NCBI RefSeq assembly: GCF_020829495.1
Contig: NZ_JAIVFQ010000001.1
Location: 62,001 to 126,000 of the forward strand
Direction of reading: 5' to 3'
DNA length: 64,000 bases
Source of the DNA: Nostoc favosum CHAB5714
GTDB taxonomy: Bacteria; Cyanobacteriota; Cyanobacteriia; Cyanobacteriales; Nostocaceae
Within the stretch, counting starts at the first letter, position 1; each line of letters begins with the position of its first letter. A model generated the notes under the pieces. The model worked only from the letters and a program-made list of their open reading frames with translations, was not told the origin of the DNA and ran no database searches. Below are positions 51,662-60,189 of the stretch, one piece after another. The position numbers were made by a program, and so were the translations under genes.

Positions 51662-52238
51662 CTGTGTTGAGATTGCGGAGTATGGTGTGTGGAGTCATAA
51701 GTTCAGATAGCCTGATGAAGGATAATTCATAAGTGTTTCTGGGGAAAGAGCAATCAACGCTCAAAATATTTAGGGGCAATAGCCTTGTGACTGCTTTCTA
51801 TTGGTGAAAGCAAACATGGGGAGATTGCCCCTCAATTATTTTTAATCTGGTTTTCAGGTTTGTATCTGTTATCTGTGTATCCGCTCAATAAATCGGGGCG
51901 AACTACAAGTTGAGGAATGATTTTACGCCATTTGAGCCTTGTCACTGAGTGATTTACCCCGGATTATTGAGCGGTTACGTATCTGTGACATTCTTTTTTA
52001 AAATTGGTATGATTCCATCGACGCTGGCTTGACGGCATTGGGGATTGGGGATTGGGGGATTGGGGCGATCGCCCTTAGAGTAAATGGGTGAAAAGTAACT
52101 TATGTCTACTGTTGACTATTAGTACCAAAAAAGGTACAAGAGTAATGTGATGTCAAATTTATCTAATTAAACATAGCTCTGTAAAGCTACAATATCTGCT
52201 TTTGCAGGTTTATGTATTTTTAGAGAAATTTGATATAA
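51662..52238. other. Intergenic region with terminator and GGGGATT repeats
   Basis: Besides the structured element at 51772-51832, a short TTGGGGA heptamer array lies at about 52035-52068, ending in GGCGATCGCC. No gene is seen. Confidence 0.5.
51772..51842 (+). terminator. Branched hairpin, probable terminator of ho1
   Basis: The outer stem AGGGGCAAT (51772-51780) / ATTGCCCCT (51824-51832) encloses an inner stem TGCTTTC (51792-51798) / GAAAGCA (51806-51812). CAATTATTTTTAAT follows. It lies 110 bp after the ho1 stop. Confidence 0.6.
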
Positions 52239-52589
52239 ATGGAAGAAAAACGAATTCCTGCACAGTTCTATAAAAACGAAAATGGTACAGAACCGGTTCG
52301 TGATTGGTTAAAGGACTTAGACAAAGAAGATCGAAAATTAATTGGTGCTGATATTAAAACAGTAGAGATTGGATGGCCAATTGGGATGCCAACTTGCCGT
52401 CCAATGGGTAAAGGGCTATTTGAGGTACGTACAAATTTACCTCAAGGTCGAAAAGCTGGTGTGTTGTTTTGCATTTATGACGAAAAAATGATTCTTCTCA
52501 ATGGGTTTATCAAAAAAACTCAGAAAACTCCACAAAAAGAATTGGAGTTAGCCTTAGAACGCAAGCAAAAACCGGAGGCGCAAAGATGA
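52239..52589 (+). CDS. Gp49/HigB-like toxin
   Basis: This 116-residue RelE-superfamily toxin of the phage Gp49-like type has PVRDWLKDLDKEDRKLIG at the N-terminus and MGKGLFEVRTNLPQGRKAGVLFC in the core sheet. MILLNGFIKKTQKTPQKELE near the end carries the Lys-Lys-T pattern of HigB toxins. The toxin gene comes first and its stop overlaps the antitoxin start by 4 bp, the usual higBA order. Confidence 0.87.
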   Translation: MEEKRIPAQFYKNENGTEPVRDWLKDLDKEDRKLIGADIKTVEIGWPIGMPTCRPMGKGLFEVRTNLPQGRKAGVLFCIYDEKMILLNGFIKKTQKTPQKELELALERKQKPEAQR

Positions 52590-52879
52590 ACAAAAATCCA
52601 CATGTTGGTTCGTCTCTTGATGACCTTCTTGAAGAGGAAGGGACACTTGAAGAAATTAACCTAATTGCTGCTAAACGTGTTATTGCATGGCAGATTAGCA
52701 AAGCAATGGAAGAAAAAAAGTTGAATAAGGCAGCAATGGCAAAAGAGATGAAAACTAGCAGATCATCTCTTGATCGGCTGTTAGACCCCAATAACTCATC
52801 TGTATCCTTAGACACCATTGAGCGTGCTGCCAGAGTGGTTGGTAAACGGATACGTTTTGAATTGGTGGATGCAATCTAG
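52586..52879 (+). CDS. XRE-family antitoxin (HigA-like)
   Basis: This 97-residue protein contains a helix-turn-helix (about residues 40-90, MEEKKLNKAAMAKEMKTSRS, then SLDRLLDPNNSSVSLDTIER). An acidic N-terminal arm precedes it and probably wraps the toxin. It likely neutralises the upstream toxin and represses the operon. A clear terminator follows at 52906. Confidence 0.88.
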   Translation: MNKNPHVGSSLDDLLEEEGTLEEINLIAAKRVIAWQISKAMEEKKLNKAAMAKEMKTSRSSLDRLLDPNNSSVSLDTIERAARVVGKRIRFELVDAI

Positions 52880-52905
52880 GCATAATTCAACATCACCTAT
52901 CTTCC

Positions 52906-52938
52906 TAACCCATCTGATCAAAGATGGGTTAAATTTTG
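52906..52938 (+). terminator. Rho-independent terminator of the HigBA-like operon
   Basis: TAACCCATCT (52906-52915) pairs perfectly with AGATGGGTTA (52922-52931) around GATCAA, followed by AATTTT. Confidence 0.78.
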
Positions 52939-53081
52939 CCCTTGCTGTGCCCCTAAATAGCGAGTTAATTTACCTGAAAATAGCTGTAAAATAACTAAGT
53001 CAATCTTCAAACCAAGCTTAATCTCAGTATTTAAGTTTGTAACCTCTAAAACTTACCATACTGAGTAAATCAGGCAAAAAT

Positions 53082-54122
53082 ATGGCTACGAAAATTCCTG
53101 TCACAGTGATCACAGGCTTCTTAGGTAGTGGAAAAACCAGTCTAATTCGCCACCTGCTACAAAACAATCAAGGACGCCGCATTGCCGTTTTAGTCAATGA
53201 ATTTGGCGAACTCGGTATTGATGGCGAATTGTTAAAATCCTGTCAAGTTTGCCCGGAAGATGGTGAGGGCGACACTAATATCTTTGAATTAACCAATGGC
53301 TGCTTATGCTGCACCGTGCAGGAAGAGTTTTACCCGACGATGCAAGAGTTAATCAAGCGGCGGGATAGCATCGACTGCATTTTGATTGAAACCTCTGGTT
53401 TAGCCTTGCCAAAACCACTGGTGAAGGCTTTTCGCTGGCAAGAAATTCGCAACGCCGCCACTGTGGATGCTGTGATTACCGTGGTAGATTGTGCGGCGGT
53501 AGCAGCAGGGACATTTGCTAGCGATCCAGAGGCGATCGCAGCCCAGCGCCAAGCAGATGATAGTCTAGAACATGAAACACCCTTGCAAGAACTGTTTGAA
53601 GACCAACTTGCTTGTGCAGACTTAGTGGTGTTAAATAAAATTGATTTGGTAGATGCAAAGACAAAAGCCAGAGTTGAGGAATTGATTAAGCAAGAATTGC
53701 CCAGAGTGGTGAAGATTGTCGAGAGCAATCGTTCTCAACTCGATGCATCTATATTATTAGGATTCCAAGCCGCAGTGGAAGACAATTTAGATTCTCGTCC
53801 CAGTCATCACGATACAGAAGAAGACCACAACCACGACGAAGAAATTACCTCAGCTAATTTAATTTTGGATCGTACATTTGATCCAGAAAAGTTGCAACAG
53901 CAGTTAGAGAAATTAGCACAAGAACAAGAAATTTACCGAATTAAAGGCTTTGTGGCAGTGCCAAATAAATCCATGCGCCTAGTGATGCAAGGCGTAGGAA
54001 CTCGATTTGATAAATTTTACGATCGCCCCTGGAAACCCGAAGAGGCCAGGCAAACCCGCTTAGTTTTGATCGGTCGTGATTTGAAGTCTTCAGAAATAGA
54101 ATCACGACTTGTAGCTTTATGA
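53082..54122 (+). CDS. CobW/COG0523 family GTPase (metal chaperone)
   Basis: This 346-residue G3E GTPase has the P-loop GFLGSGKTSLIRHL, the hallmark metal site GCLCCTVQ (CxCC, near residue 74), the Walker B-like ETSGLALP and the NKIDLVD G4 motif. A His/Asp/Glu-rich loop (SHHDTEEDHNHDEE, near residue 245) precedes the CobW C-terminal domain. Family members insert Zn, Co or other metals into client proteins. A His-rich loop favours Zn or Ni. It stands alone; no cobalamin genes or Zur-type box were recognised nearby. Confidence 0.9.
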   Translation: MATKIPVTVITGFLGSGKTSLIRHLLQNNQGRRIAVLVNEFGELGIDGELLKSCQVCPEDGEGDTNIFELTNGCLCCTVQEEFYPTMQELIKRRDSIDCILIETSGLALPKPLVKAFRWQEIRNAATVDAVITVVDCAAVAAGTFASDPEAIAAQRQADDSLEHETPLQELFEDQLACADLVVLNKIDLVDAKTKARVEELIKQELPRVVKIVESNRSQLDASILLGFQAAVEDNLDSRPSHHDTEEDHNHDEEITSANLILDRTFDPEKLQQQLEKLAQEQEIYRIKGFVAVPNKSMRLVMQGVGTRFDKFYDRPWKPEEARQTRLVLIGRDLKSSEIESRLVAL

Positions 54123-54133
54123 GTTAGGAGTAG

Positions 54134-54153
54134 AGACGCGATTAATCGCGTCT
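54134..54153. repeat. Perfect 20-bp palindrome
   Basis: AGACGCGATTAATCGCGTCT lies 12 bp after the CobW-family stop codon. The identical palindrome occurs at 59038-59057 after another gene boundary. It may act as a transcript end structure or as a dispersed repeat. Confidence 0.7.
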
Positions 54154-54346
54154 GTAGAGGAGTTAGGAATAACTAGTACACTGTGGCGGAAGTTTGCCTA
54201 CCTTTAACAAGGGGATTTTGCCCCTTGCCTATTGATTATTACGCGGCTTGGAGCAACTTAGAATGGTAAATTTATTCCGCTATTCTGTATTAGTTAATTA
54301 AAAATAAAAAACAATACTAATAACTAAAAGTTCCTAATTTTTCACT

Positions 54347-54389
54347 TTTAACTCCTAACTCCTAACTCCTAACTTTTAACTCCTAACTT
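54347..54389. repeat. Heptanucleotide array (ACTCCTA)n
   Basis: About six units of ACTCCTA with TTTTAACT variants lie just upstream of the ABA4-like gene. It is the same family as 43177-43238. Confidence 0.75.
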
Positions 54390-54417
54390 AAACCCTCACT
54401 CTTCATTTTACAAAAGT

Positions 54418-54888
54418 ATGACTATCTCTCAACTATTTAACGTTGCCAATCTTTTCGTATTGCCTTTTTGGGCGTTGATGATTTTATTGCCAAATTGGAA
54501 AGTTACACGGCAGATTATGTCATCATATTTGCCCTTTGTGATTTTAGCTGGAGCGTATGTGTATTTGTTTATCAACAGCATTACGCCAGAAAATGCCCAA
54601 GCTTTATCGAATCCCCAATTAGCCGATATTGCGCGATTTTTTACAGATGAAACGGCTGCTGCAACGGGTTGGATTCATTTTTTAGTGATGGATTTATTCG
54701 TCGGTCGCTGGATTTATTGGGAAGGGCAAAAAACAGGTATTTGGACAATTCACTCCCTTGCACTGTGTTTGTTTGCTGGCCCTATGGGATTACTGTCTCA
54801 CATCTTAACTGACTGGATTACTAAGACATTTTTCCCTAAATTTCAGGAGAATGAAACAGTGACGGTAGAAGAAAAAGCTGCGTTATAA
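54418..54888 (+). CDS. ABA4-like (DUF4281) membrane protein
   Basis: This 156-residue protein has four membrane helices and the family signatures MILLPNWKVTR, WIHFLVMDLFVGRWIYWEG and FAGPMGLLSHIL. It is homologous to plant ABA DEFICIENT 4, which is required for neoxanthin formation. In cyanobacteria the role is unclear, possibly carotenoid-related. A 15-bp perfect palindrome after the stop serves as terminator. Confidence 0.85.
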   Translation: MTISQLFNVANLFVLPFWALMILLPNWKVTRQIMSSYLPFVILAGAYVYLFINSITPENAQALSNPQLADIARFFTDETAAATGWIHFLVMDLFVGRWIYWEGQKTGIWTIHSLALCLFAGPMGLLSHILTDWITKTFFPKFQENETVTVEEKAAL

Positions 54889-54897
54889 TCCGGCACA

Positions 54898-54929
54898 TAG
54901 TAGGGTAGCACAGATGTGCTACCCTACTA
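54898..54929. terminator. Bidirectional terminator palindrome
   Basis: TAGTAGGGTAGCACA (54898-54912) and TGTGCTACCCTACTA (54915-54929) form a perfect 15-bp stem between two convergent genes (stops at 54888 and 54956). T-rich runs follow weakly on both sides, so it can end both transcripts. Confidence 0.75.
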
Positions 54930-54955
54930 TTACAAATTATCTGATTTTAAAATCA

Positions 54956-55240
54956 TTAAGCGTTGTCGTGTCTATAGTCAGCATCTAACCAACAGCGTGG
55001 TAAAACTTCACCTGAAGGAAAAACGAGATTTTCTTTTTTAAAAGTTTCAGCTTGCTGTTCTTCTTGACCTTCTTGGTCTTTTGCGTGAACAACATCATTA
55101 TTCGGGTCAATTAATTCCTGAATTTCAACAATCTTTACCAATTCGCCACTATCTTTGACTTGTAAAAGCATAGAAATTGCCTCAATGAGTTTGCATGGAA
55201 GTTCAAAGCGAGTCTCAATATAAACTCGCTCAAATCTCAA
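54956..55240 (-). CDS. Hypothetical protein, 94 aa
   Basis: This small acidic soluble protein (RFERVYIETRFELPCKLIEA at the N-terminus, VKIVEIQELIDPN in the middle) has a Gln/Glu-rich stretch DQEGQEEQQAETF and the C-terminal motif PSGEVLPRCWLDADYR. I do not recognise the family. No neighbour points to a role. Confidence 0.55.
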   Translation of the reverse strand: MRFERVYIETRFELPCKLIEAISMLLQVKDSGELVKIVEIQELIDPNNDVVHAKDQEGQEEQQAETFKKENLVFPSGEVLPRCWLDADYRHDNA

Positions 55241-55451
55241 CGGATTTTGAACGCGGAAATTCCTTAATTGTTAAAGGAAATTTTTATTAGATATCCACAC
55301 ATAAATTACACAAGATTTATCTCTGTGTATCTGTGGAGTTCGTTTTTATAAAATAGACACAGCAAATATCTACTTAATCCCGAAGCTAAAATCGAATCAG
55401 GGAATGCTGATTAATAAAATTGTCCAACTAAGATAATCTTGGTTTTAGCGA

Positions 55452-55760
55452 TTAGAAATCACGTTGATATTTTTCCAAAATATCTACTAAATTCACCTGG
55501 CATTGCAGGGGTAGTAAATCGATTAAAGGAACTTCACGTTTCCCGCCGCCAATTTTTACTGGAATCGATCCCAAGACTTGTAAAACTCGGTCTTCATTGA
55601 CAGCGTTGGAAGTAATTAAGGGATACAGTTGCTCGGCAACAACTGTATGCAGTTTGGCATTAGATAAATAAAGATGCCATTTGGCAACGTCTATGTAGAC
55701 GCTTTCGCCAATTTCAGCTGCTAGGGCTTCTAGTAGTTCTGTGGTGTTAGTCTTAGCCAT
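55452..55760 (-). CDS. DUF3181 family protein
   Basis: This 102-residue cytoplasmic protein matches my memory of the cyanobacterial DUF3181 family: LLEALAAEIGESVYIDVAKW, YLSNAKLHTVVAEQLYPL and GGGKREVPLIDLLPL. Function is unknown. It is followed downstream by the 54956 gene at 211 bp, so probably a separate transcript. Confidence 0.78.
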   Translation of the reverse strand: MAKTNTTELLEALAAEIGESVYIDVAKWHLYLSNAKLHTVVAEQLYPLITSNAVNEDRVLQVLGSIPVKIGGGKREVPLIDLLPLQCQVNLVDILEKYQRDF

Positions 55761-55879
55761 AAAAATAACCCTACATTAAGAAAAAGTGCGAAATCTCAGG
55801 CTTTTTTACATTATGGCTCAATTAACAGCCTAATCCTACTACCAGAGGTTACAATCGCCCCAGCATGAGTAATCCATCT

Positions 55880-56137
55880 TCAGGTGGATTTTGGTGGAGT
55901 TTCGGTGTAGTTAGCGATCGCACTAATATAAATCAGATGCACCAACACTATTCCTGTCCAACTTAAAGTCACCCAAGGCAGCCACTCCCAAGTAGTGTCT
56001 TTCAATATGTGGAAAAACCACAAGCCAGAATTGATAGTAGCAGCGATCGCTACATGCACAGCAAAATTCATCCGGTCATCGATCTTGCGGTAATCAGGGT
56101 CTTTGCGATCGGGTTTGCGAGGCCAACGAGGAGGCAT
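55880..56137 (-). CDS. 2TM domain protein
   Basis: This 85-residue protein has a basic, Pro/Asp-rich N-terminus (MPPRWPRKPDRKDPDYRK) and two hydrophobic helices (about 26-48 and 54-75) separated by the short loop KDTTWEWLP, the 2TM domain pattern. A thin membrane protein of unknown role; no operon partner. Confidence 0.72.
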   Translation of the reverse strand: MPPRWPRKPDRKDPDYRKIDDRMNFAVHVAIAATINSGLWFFHILKDTTWEWLPWVTLSWTGIVLVHLIYISAIANYTETPPKST

Positions 56138-56261
56138 AAATATTTGTTACAGATTTAAATTCACCCTATTTATTCTAAGGTTTTTGTGGCAGTGGTTGCT
56201 ATTAGACCCTTACAACCAGTCATAATCGAATTGAAAGTCAAGAGCCGATGGGTTAAATTCT

Positions 56262-56954
56262 ATGACGATCTTTGAGCAAATAGACCCCGATCTCCTCTAT
56301 CCAGATAGCGACGGCAAACCAATGGCAGACAACACAGAGCAATATCGTTGGATTGTCCTGATTAAGGAGAATTTAGAGATTCTGTTTGCTAATAATGATC
56401 ATGTTTTGATTGCGGGAGATTTGCTTTGGTATCCTGTCCGTTCTCGGCTGATTACACCCACTGCACCTGATGTGATGGTTGTCTTCGGTAGACCAAAGGG
56501 AAAACGTCGTTCTTATCGTCAGTGGCAAGAAGATAATATTCCACCACAAGTAGTCTTTGAGATTCTTTCTTATAGTAATGATACCAAGGAGATGGAGCGT
56601 AAGCTGGAGTTTTACGATACATACGGTGTTGAAGAATATTATTTATACGACCCTGAAAGTTTTCAGCTAGATGGCTGGTTACGGCAAAATAACCATTTGA
56701 ATAAGCTATGGCAAATGGATGGTTGGTTTAGTCCCCGTTTAGGAATTAGATTTCAAACAGGCCTTGGAGAGTTAGTAATTTACCGTCCAGATGGACAGAG
56801 GTTTTTGAATTCCCTGGAACTCAATCAACGGGCAGAACAGGCTGAGTTATTGCTAGAACAAGAACGTCAACGTGCTGAACAAGAACGTCAACGCGCTGAA
56901 CAGTTAGCAGCATATTTGCGTAATCTCGGCATTGATCCTGATAATCTTCCATAA
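56262..56954 (+). CDS. Uma2 family (DUF820) protein with coiled-coil tail
   Basis: This 230-residue Uma2 protein belongs to a different subgroup from the three others in the window. The nuclease-type core has PTAPDVMVVFGRPKGKRRSY and PPQVVFEILSYSNDTKEMERKL with the Asp/Glu/Lys residues of the PD-(D/E)XK fold. It ends in a repeated coiled coil with several QERQRAEQ units (about 195-220). Function is unknown. Confidence 0.83.
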   Translation: MTIFEQIDPDLLYPDSDGKPMADNTEQYRWIVLIKENLEILFANNDHVLIAGDLLWYPVRSRLITPTAPDVMVVFGRPKGKRRSYRQWQEDNIPPQVVFEILSYSNDTKEMERKLEFYDTYGVEEYYLYDPESFQLDGWLRQNNHLNKLWQMDGWFSPRLGIRFQTGLGELVIYRPDGQRFLNSLELNQRAEQAELLLEQERQRAEQERQRAEQLAAYLRNLGIDPDNLP

Positions 56955-57037
56955 CTGGGGAGTGGGGAGTGGGGGAAGAAGCAGGGGAGGCAGGGGAGGC
57001 AGGGGAGGCAGGGGGAGAAGAATTAATAACAAATACC

Positions 57038-57078
57038 CATGCCCAATGCCCAATGCCCAATGCCCAATCCCCAATGCC
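57038..57078. repeat. Heptanucleotide array (GCCCAAT)n
   Basis: About five GCCCAAT units are preceded by a GGAGGCAGG 9-mer array (56980-57011). They lie between a Uma2 gene and moaC. The same heptamer recurs at 59119-59155 and in part at 19627-19650. Confidence 0.75.
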
Positions 57079-57108
57079 CCAAAATAGAGTAGCTTATTGC
57101 TCTGGCTC

Positions 57109-57603
57109 TTAATAATCTCCTGATTTCCCGCCACTCTTACTGATTAAACGAATTGATTCAATTTGAATCGACTTTTCTAAAGCTTTTGCCATATCGTATA
57201 AAGTCAGGGCAGCCACAGAAACGGCAGTTAAGGCTTCCATCTCTACACCAGTTTCAGCTTTGGTTTTGACTGTGGCTTGAATTTGATAACCAGGTAGTTG
57301 GGGATCGGGTATAATTTCGATTGCGATTTTTTGCAAAGGCAACGGATGACAGAGAGGAATTAAAGTGGCTGTTTGCTTGGCTGCCATAATCCCAGCCAAT
57401 CTTGCAGTTGCCAATACATCCCCTTTTGGAACATTTCCGGCTTGAATGGCGGCGAAGGTTGCTGGCAGCATTCGCACATTGGCCGCAGCTACTGCTTGAC
57501 GGACGCTGGGTGCTTTATCAGACACATCTACCATCTGCGCCTGTCCGTGTTGATCTAGATGGGTTAAGTTGGCAAAATTAGATGAAAAATTATCTTGCGC
57601 CAT
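57109..57603 (-). CDS. moaC: Cyclic pyranopterin monophosphate synthase
   Basis: This 164-residue MoaC makes cyclic pyranopterin monophosphate in molybdenum cofactor synthesis, after Moa[45 protein letters not shown] and [20 protein letters not shown] with the conserved Glu/Met and the DMAKALEK lysine are all present. Length is normal. It is a single gene 34 bp from the tRNA-Arg start on the opposite strand. Confidence 0.95.
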   Translation of the reverse strand: MAQDNFSSNFANLTHLDQHGQAQMVDVSDKAPSVRQAVAAANVRMLPATFAAIQAGNVPKGDVLATARLAGIMAAKQTATLIPLCHPLPLQKIAIEIIPDPQLPGYQIQATVKTKAETGVEMEALTAVSVAALTLYDMAKALEKSIQIESIRLISKSGGKSGDY

Positions 57604-57637
57604 TTAGTTAGAACGTGTTAATATAGATTGTCGGTGA

Positions 57638-57711
57638 GGGCGTGTAGCTCAGTGGACTAGAGCACGTGGCTACGGACCACGGTGTCGGGGGTTCGAATCC
57701 CTCCTCGCCCG
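57638..57711 (+). tRNA. trnR-ACG: tRNA-Arg(ACG)
   Basis: This 74-nt tRNA has D-arm GCTC...GAGC, anticodon stem CGTGG/CCACG with loop CTACGGA (anticodon ACG), and T-arm GGGGGTTCGAATCCCTC. The acceptor GGGCGTG/CTCGCCC has one mismatch at the sixth pair, and the discriminator is G. CCA is not encoded. The wobble A is expected to be edited to inosine by TadA. Confidence 0.93.
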
Positions 57712-57734
57712 TTTTTAAAAGTTAACAGTTGAAA

Positions 57735-57770
57735 GTTAGGAGTGAAGAGTTAAATTTCATCACTCCTAAC
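57735..57770. terminator. Hairpin between tRNA-Arg and the MFS gene
   Basis: GTTAGGAGTGA (57735-57745) and TCACTCCTAAC (57760-57770) form a perfect 11-bp stem followed by TTTTAAGTTTTT on the plus strand, a good terminator for the tRNA. It overlaps the last codons of the convergent MFS gene. Confidence 0.7.
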
Positions 57771-59003
57771 TTTTAAGTTTTTCAAGGCGTAGGCATCTGG
57801 AGCTAGACCTAGTGCAAAGCGCAGGGAGTTGGATAGGTTTTTGCTCGACAGGGTAAGGAAAAGAACAAGTGCAACAGAAGTGATCGCAGCACCGTAGCCA
57901 AACATATCGCGGTAGCCTACCTGTTCTGCGATGATACCCAGAAGAGGAGCAGCGATCGCAATTCCCAAGTCAAGTCCAGCTATACATATAGCAAAAATTT
58001 GACCCCGTTCTTGTGGCAGTGAGCGGTCTGCCATCATCGTGACCATCATGGAGATGAGTGTACCACCACCAGCACCTTCAGCGATTGCAGCCAGTAAGAA
58101 AAACATCGCGCTGTGAGCCTGCCACAGCAGTATTAAGGCTAAAACGTAGCAAAAAATACCAAAGGTGATAAATAAACCACGACCAAAGCGATCGCTTGCC
58201 TTACCAGCAAAGACTCTGATACTAAAACTAGAAATTGCCGCAACTGTAAAAAACAGTCCGCCATTGAAGTCTACATCAGTGGATTTGAGGAATAACGACA
58301 CAAAAGTATGTACAGCACCGAGGGACAAACCAACCAACAACATAACTATCGTTGGAACTCTCACTCCTGGACTGCCCAAAATTTGCCAAAAGTTGCGATC
58401 GTTTCCCTCAGTTTGCTGTTGTGTCTGTACTGGCGGATTCGTGACTTGTACAATCTCCAAGAGAGCGACAAAACCCAATTCGGCACAGAAGAGAAATAAT
58501 ATCCCGTAACTACTTGTAGCTTCCAAATACCCACCCAAGGCAGGGCCAATTGCTAAACCAAGGGGAGTTGCTAGGGTCATGTAACCAATGATTTCGCCAC
58601 GAGTTTCAGTGGGAGCTAAATCTGCGACTAAGGCACTGTAGCCAGTGGTAAAAGCGGCAACACTAATGCCGTGAAAAATCCGCACCAGGATTAATAACCC
58701 AAGAGATTGAGTTGCCAAGTAACCAAAGGGTGCGATCGCAGCTACTATCGTACCAATCAATAAGGTAATTTTTCGACCACGTTCATCGGCTAATCGTCCC
58801 AGCATCGGGCGAGATAGCAATAAACCAATGGCGAAACTGCCCATCACAATCCCAATTTCTTGCTTGCTTGCGCCCACATGATCGATGTAAAGCGGTAGGG
58901 TTGGTAAGAGCGAAGATATGCTCGACCAGAATAATAAACCTGCTGTAAATAAAATCAGCAGGTTGCGTCGCAGTTCGGTATCAAAGGTATTAAATGCTTT
59001 CAA
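57750..59003 (-). CDS. Major facilitator superfamily transporter
   Basis: This 417-residue MFS protein has 12 membrane helices. Motif A is GRLADERGRK between TM2 and TM3, and FGRGLF-type remnants follow TM8 (GKASDRFGRG). It resembles drug/metabolite efflux MFS members (DHA1/YfcJ-like) but no substrate can be named. GGLFFTVAAISSFSIRVFAG begins the second half. It is transcribed toward tRNA-Arg. Confidence 0.88.
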   Translation of the reverse strand: MKAFNTFDTELRRNLLILFTAGLLFWSSISSLLPTLPLYIDHVGASKQEIGIVMGSFAIGLLLSRPMLGRLADERGRKITLLIGTIVAAIAPFGYLATQSLGLLILVRIFHGISVAAFTTGYSALVADLAPTETRGEIIGYMTLATPLGLAIGPALGGYLEATSSYGILFLFCAELGFVALLEIVQVTNPPVQTQQQTEGNDRNFWQILGSPGVRVPTIVMLLVGLSLGAVHTFVSLFLKSTDVDFNGGLFFTVAAISSFSIRVFAGKASDRFGRGLFITFGIFCYVLALILLWQAHSAMFFLLAAIAEGAGGGTLISMMVTMMADRSLPQERGQIFAICIAGLDLGIAIAAPLLGIIAEQVGYRDMFGYGAAITSVALVLFLTLSSKNLSNSLRFALGLAPDAYALKNLKVRSDEI

Positions 59004-59037
59004 GGTAGATGCTATTTAATGAGGTTTTTGTCAAAAG

Positions 59038-59057
59038 AGACGCGATTAATCGCGTCT
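59038..59057. repeat. Perfect 20-bp palindrome, second copy
   Basis: AGACGCGATTAATCGCGTCT, identical to 54134-54153, lies 35 bp upstream of the MFS start. Confidence 0.7.
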
Positions 59058-59118
59058 GTACAAGAGTTTGGAGTTTGGAGTTTGGAGTAAACCAATATTT
59101 ACTCTTGACTGTTTACTC

Positions 59119-59155
59119 ATGCCCAATGCCCAATGCCCAATGCCCAATGCCCATT
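59119..59155. repeat. Heptanucleotide array (GCCCAAT)n
   Basis: About five perfect GCCCAAT units lie in front of the polyprenyl sugar transferase 3' end. Confidence 0.75.
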
Positions 59156-59161
59156 GTTACC

Positions 59162-60175
59162 TTACTTAACCTTTTTTGCTACCACCTCTCGCACGCGATA
59201 GATAGGCCGCCCTTGGGATTCATGGTATGTACGCATGAGTAATTCTGCCAAAAGACCGAAGCAAAATAACTGTACTCCAGTTACCAGCAAGAGAACTGCC
59301 AAAATCAGCAAAGGGCGATTGCCAATCATCTCACCCAAAGCCAATTTGACGAAAGTCAAGTAAATTCCGATCGCTGTCCCCGAAACCATTGAAATCAAGC
59401 CCAACAGCCCAAAAACGTGCATCGGGCGGGTGAGGAATCTTTTCATAAACAGAATGGTTAACAAATCCATCAACACCCGGAATGTCCGCCAAATCCCATA
59501 TTTACTGCGACCAAAGCGACGGGCATGATGACGCACTGGTACTTCAGTAATTCTAGCTCCTTCGATGTAAGCCAAAGCAGGTAAAAATCGGTGTAATTCT
59601 CCGTAGAGGTTCATATCTGCCAACAGTTCTGCACGATATGCTTTCAGCGAACAGCCATAGTCATGAATATTCACGCTAGTAGTATGACGAATTAGCCAAT
59701 TGGCTATTTTGGAAGGAAGTAACCGATTTACAGCACCATCTTGGCGTTTTTGCCGCCAACCACTCACCAAATCGTAACCCTCATCCAGCTTTGCTAATAA
59801 CATGGGGATATCAGCCGGGTCATTCTGGAGATCAGCATCTAAAGTGACGATCGCTTTACCGACTGCATAATAAAATCCAGCAGCCATCGCCGCAGTTTGT
59901 CCGTAGTTGCGACGCAAAATCACCGCCTTTAAATCTGTGCGGATTTGCGCCTCCTTCTTGAGGAATTCCCCAGAACCATCTGTAGAACCATCATCCACAC
60001 AGATGATTTCATAATTTATCTGACTAGAAGATAAAGTAGATGCGATCGCTTCTAGTAAAAGCGGCAAACTTTCCACCTCATCATGTATCGGCAGCACCAC
60101 CGAAACATCTGGGACAATAGCTGAAATCGCCCCATTTTCCTCACTCAACCCTTGATAAACCTTCCCACTCCTCAT
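59162..60175 (-). CDS. Polyprenyl-phosphate sugar transferase (GT2, GtrB/DPM1-like)
   Basis: This 337-residue protein has a GT-A domain (VSVVLPIHDEVESLPLLLEA, DxD in VTLDADLQNDPADIP near residue 115). The DPM-type acceptor motif is RRNYGQTAAMAAGF. Two C-terminal membrane helices (about 255-285 and 290-320) follow, as in GtrB. It transfers a hexose from a nucleotide sugar to undecaprenyl- or dolichyl-phosphate for use on the outer face of the membrane. A peptidoglycan endopeptidase gene precedes it by 14 bp, likely the same operon. Confidence 0.87.
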   Translation of the reverse strand: MRSGKVYQGLSEENGAISAIVPDVSVVLPIHDEVESLPLLLEAIASTLSSSQINYEIICVDDGSTDGSGEFLKKEAQIRTDLKAVILRRNYGQTAAMAAGFYYAVGKAIVTLDADLQNDPADIPMLLAKLDEGYDLVSGWRQKRQDGAVNRLLPSKIANWLIRHTTSVNIHDYGCSLKAYRAELLADMNLYGELHRFLPALAYIEGARITEVPVRHHARRFGRSKYGIWRTFRVLMDLLTILFMKRFLTRPMHVFGLLGLISMVSGTAIGIYLTFVKLALGEMIGNRPLLILAVLLLVTGVQLFCFGLLAELLMRTYHESQGRPIYRVREVVAKKVK

Positions 60176-60189
60176 AAGCCTCAGCGCCC

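Noticed and set aside
52880-53081. Cobalamin or zinc-responsive element before the CobW-family gene
   Set aside because: No B12-box and no Zur-like palindrome were found.
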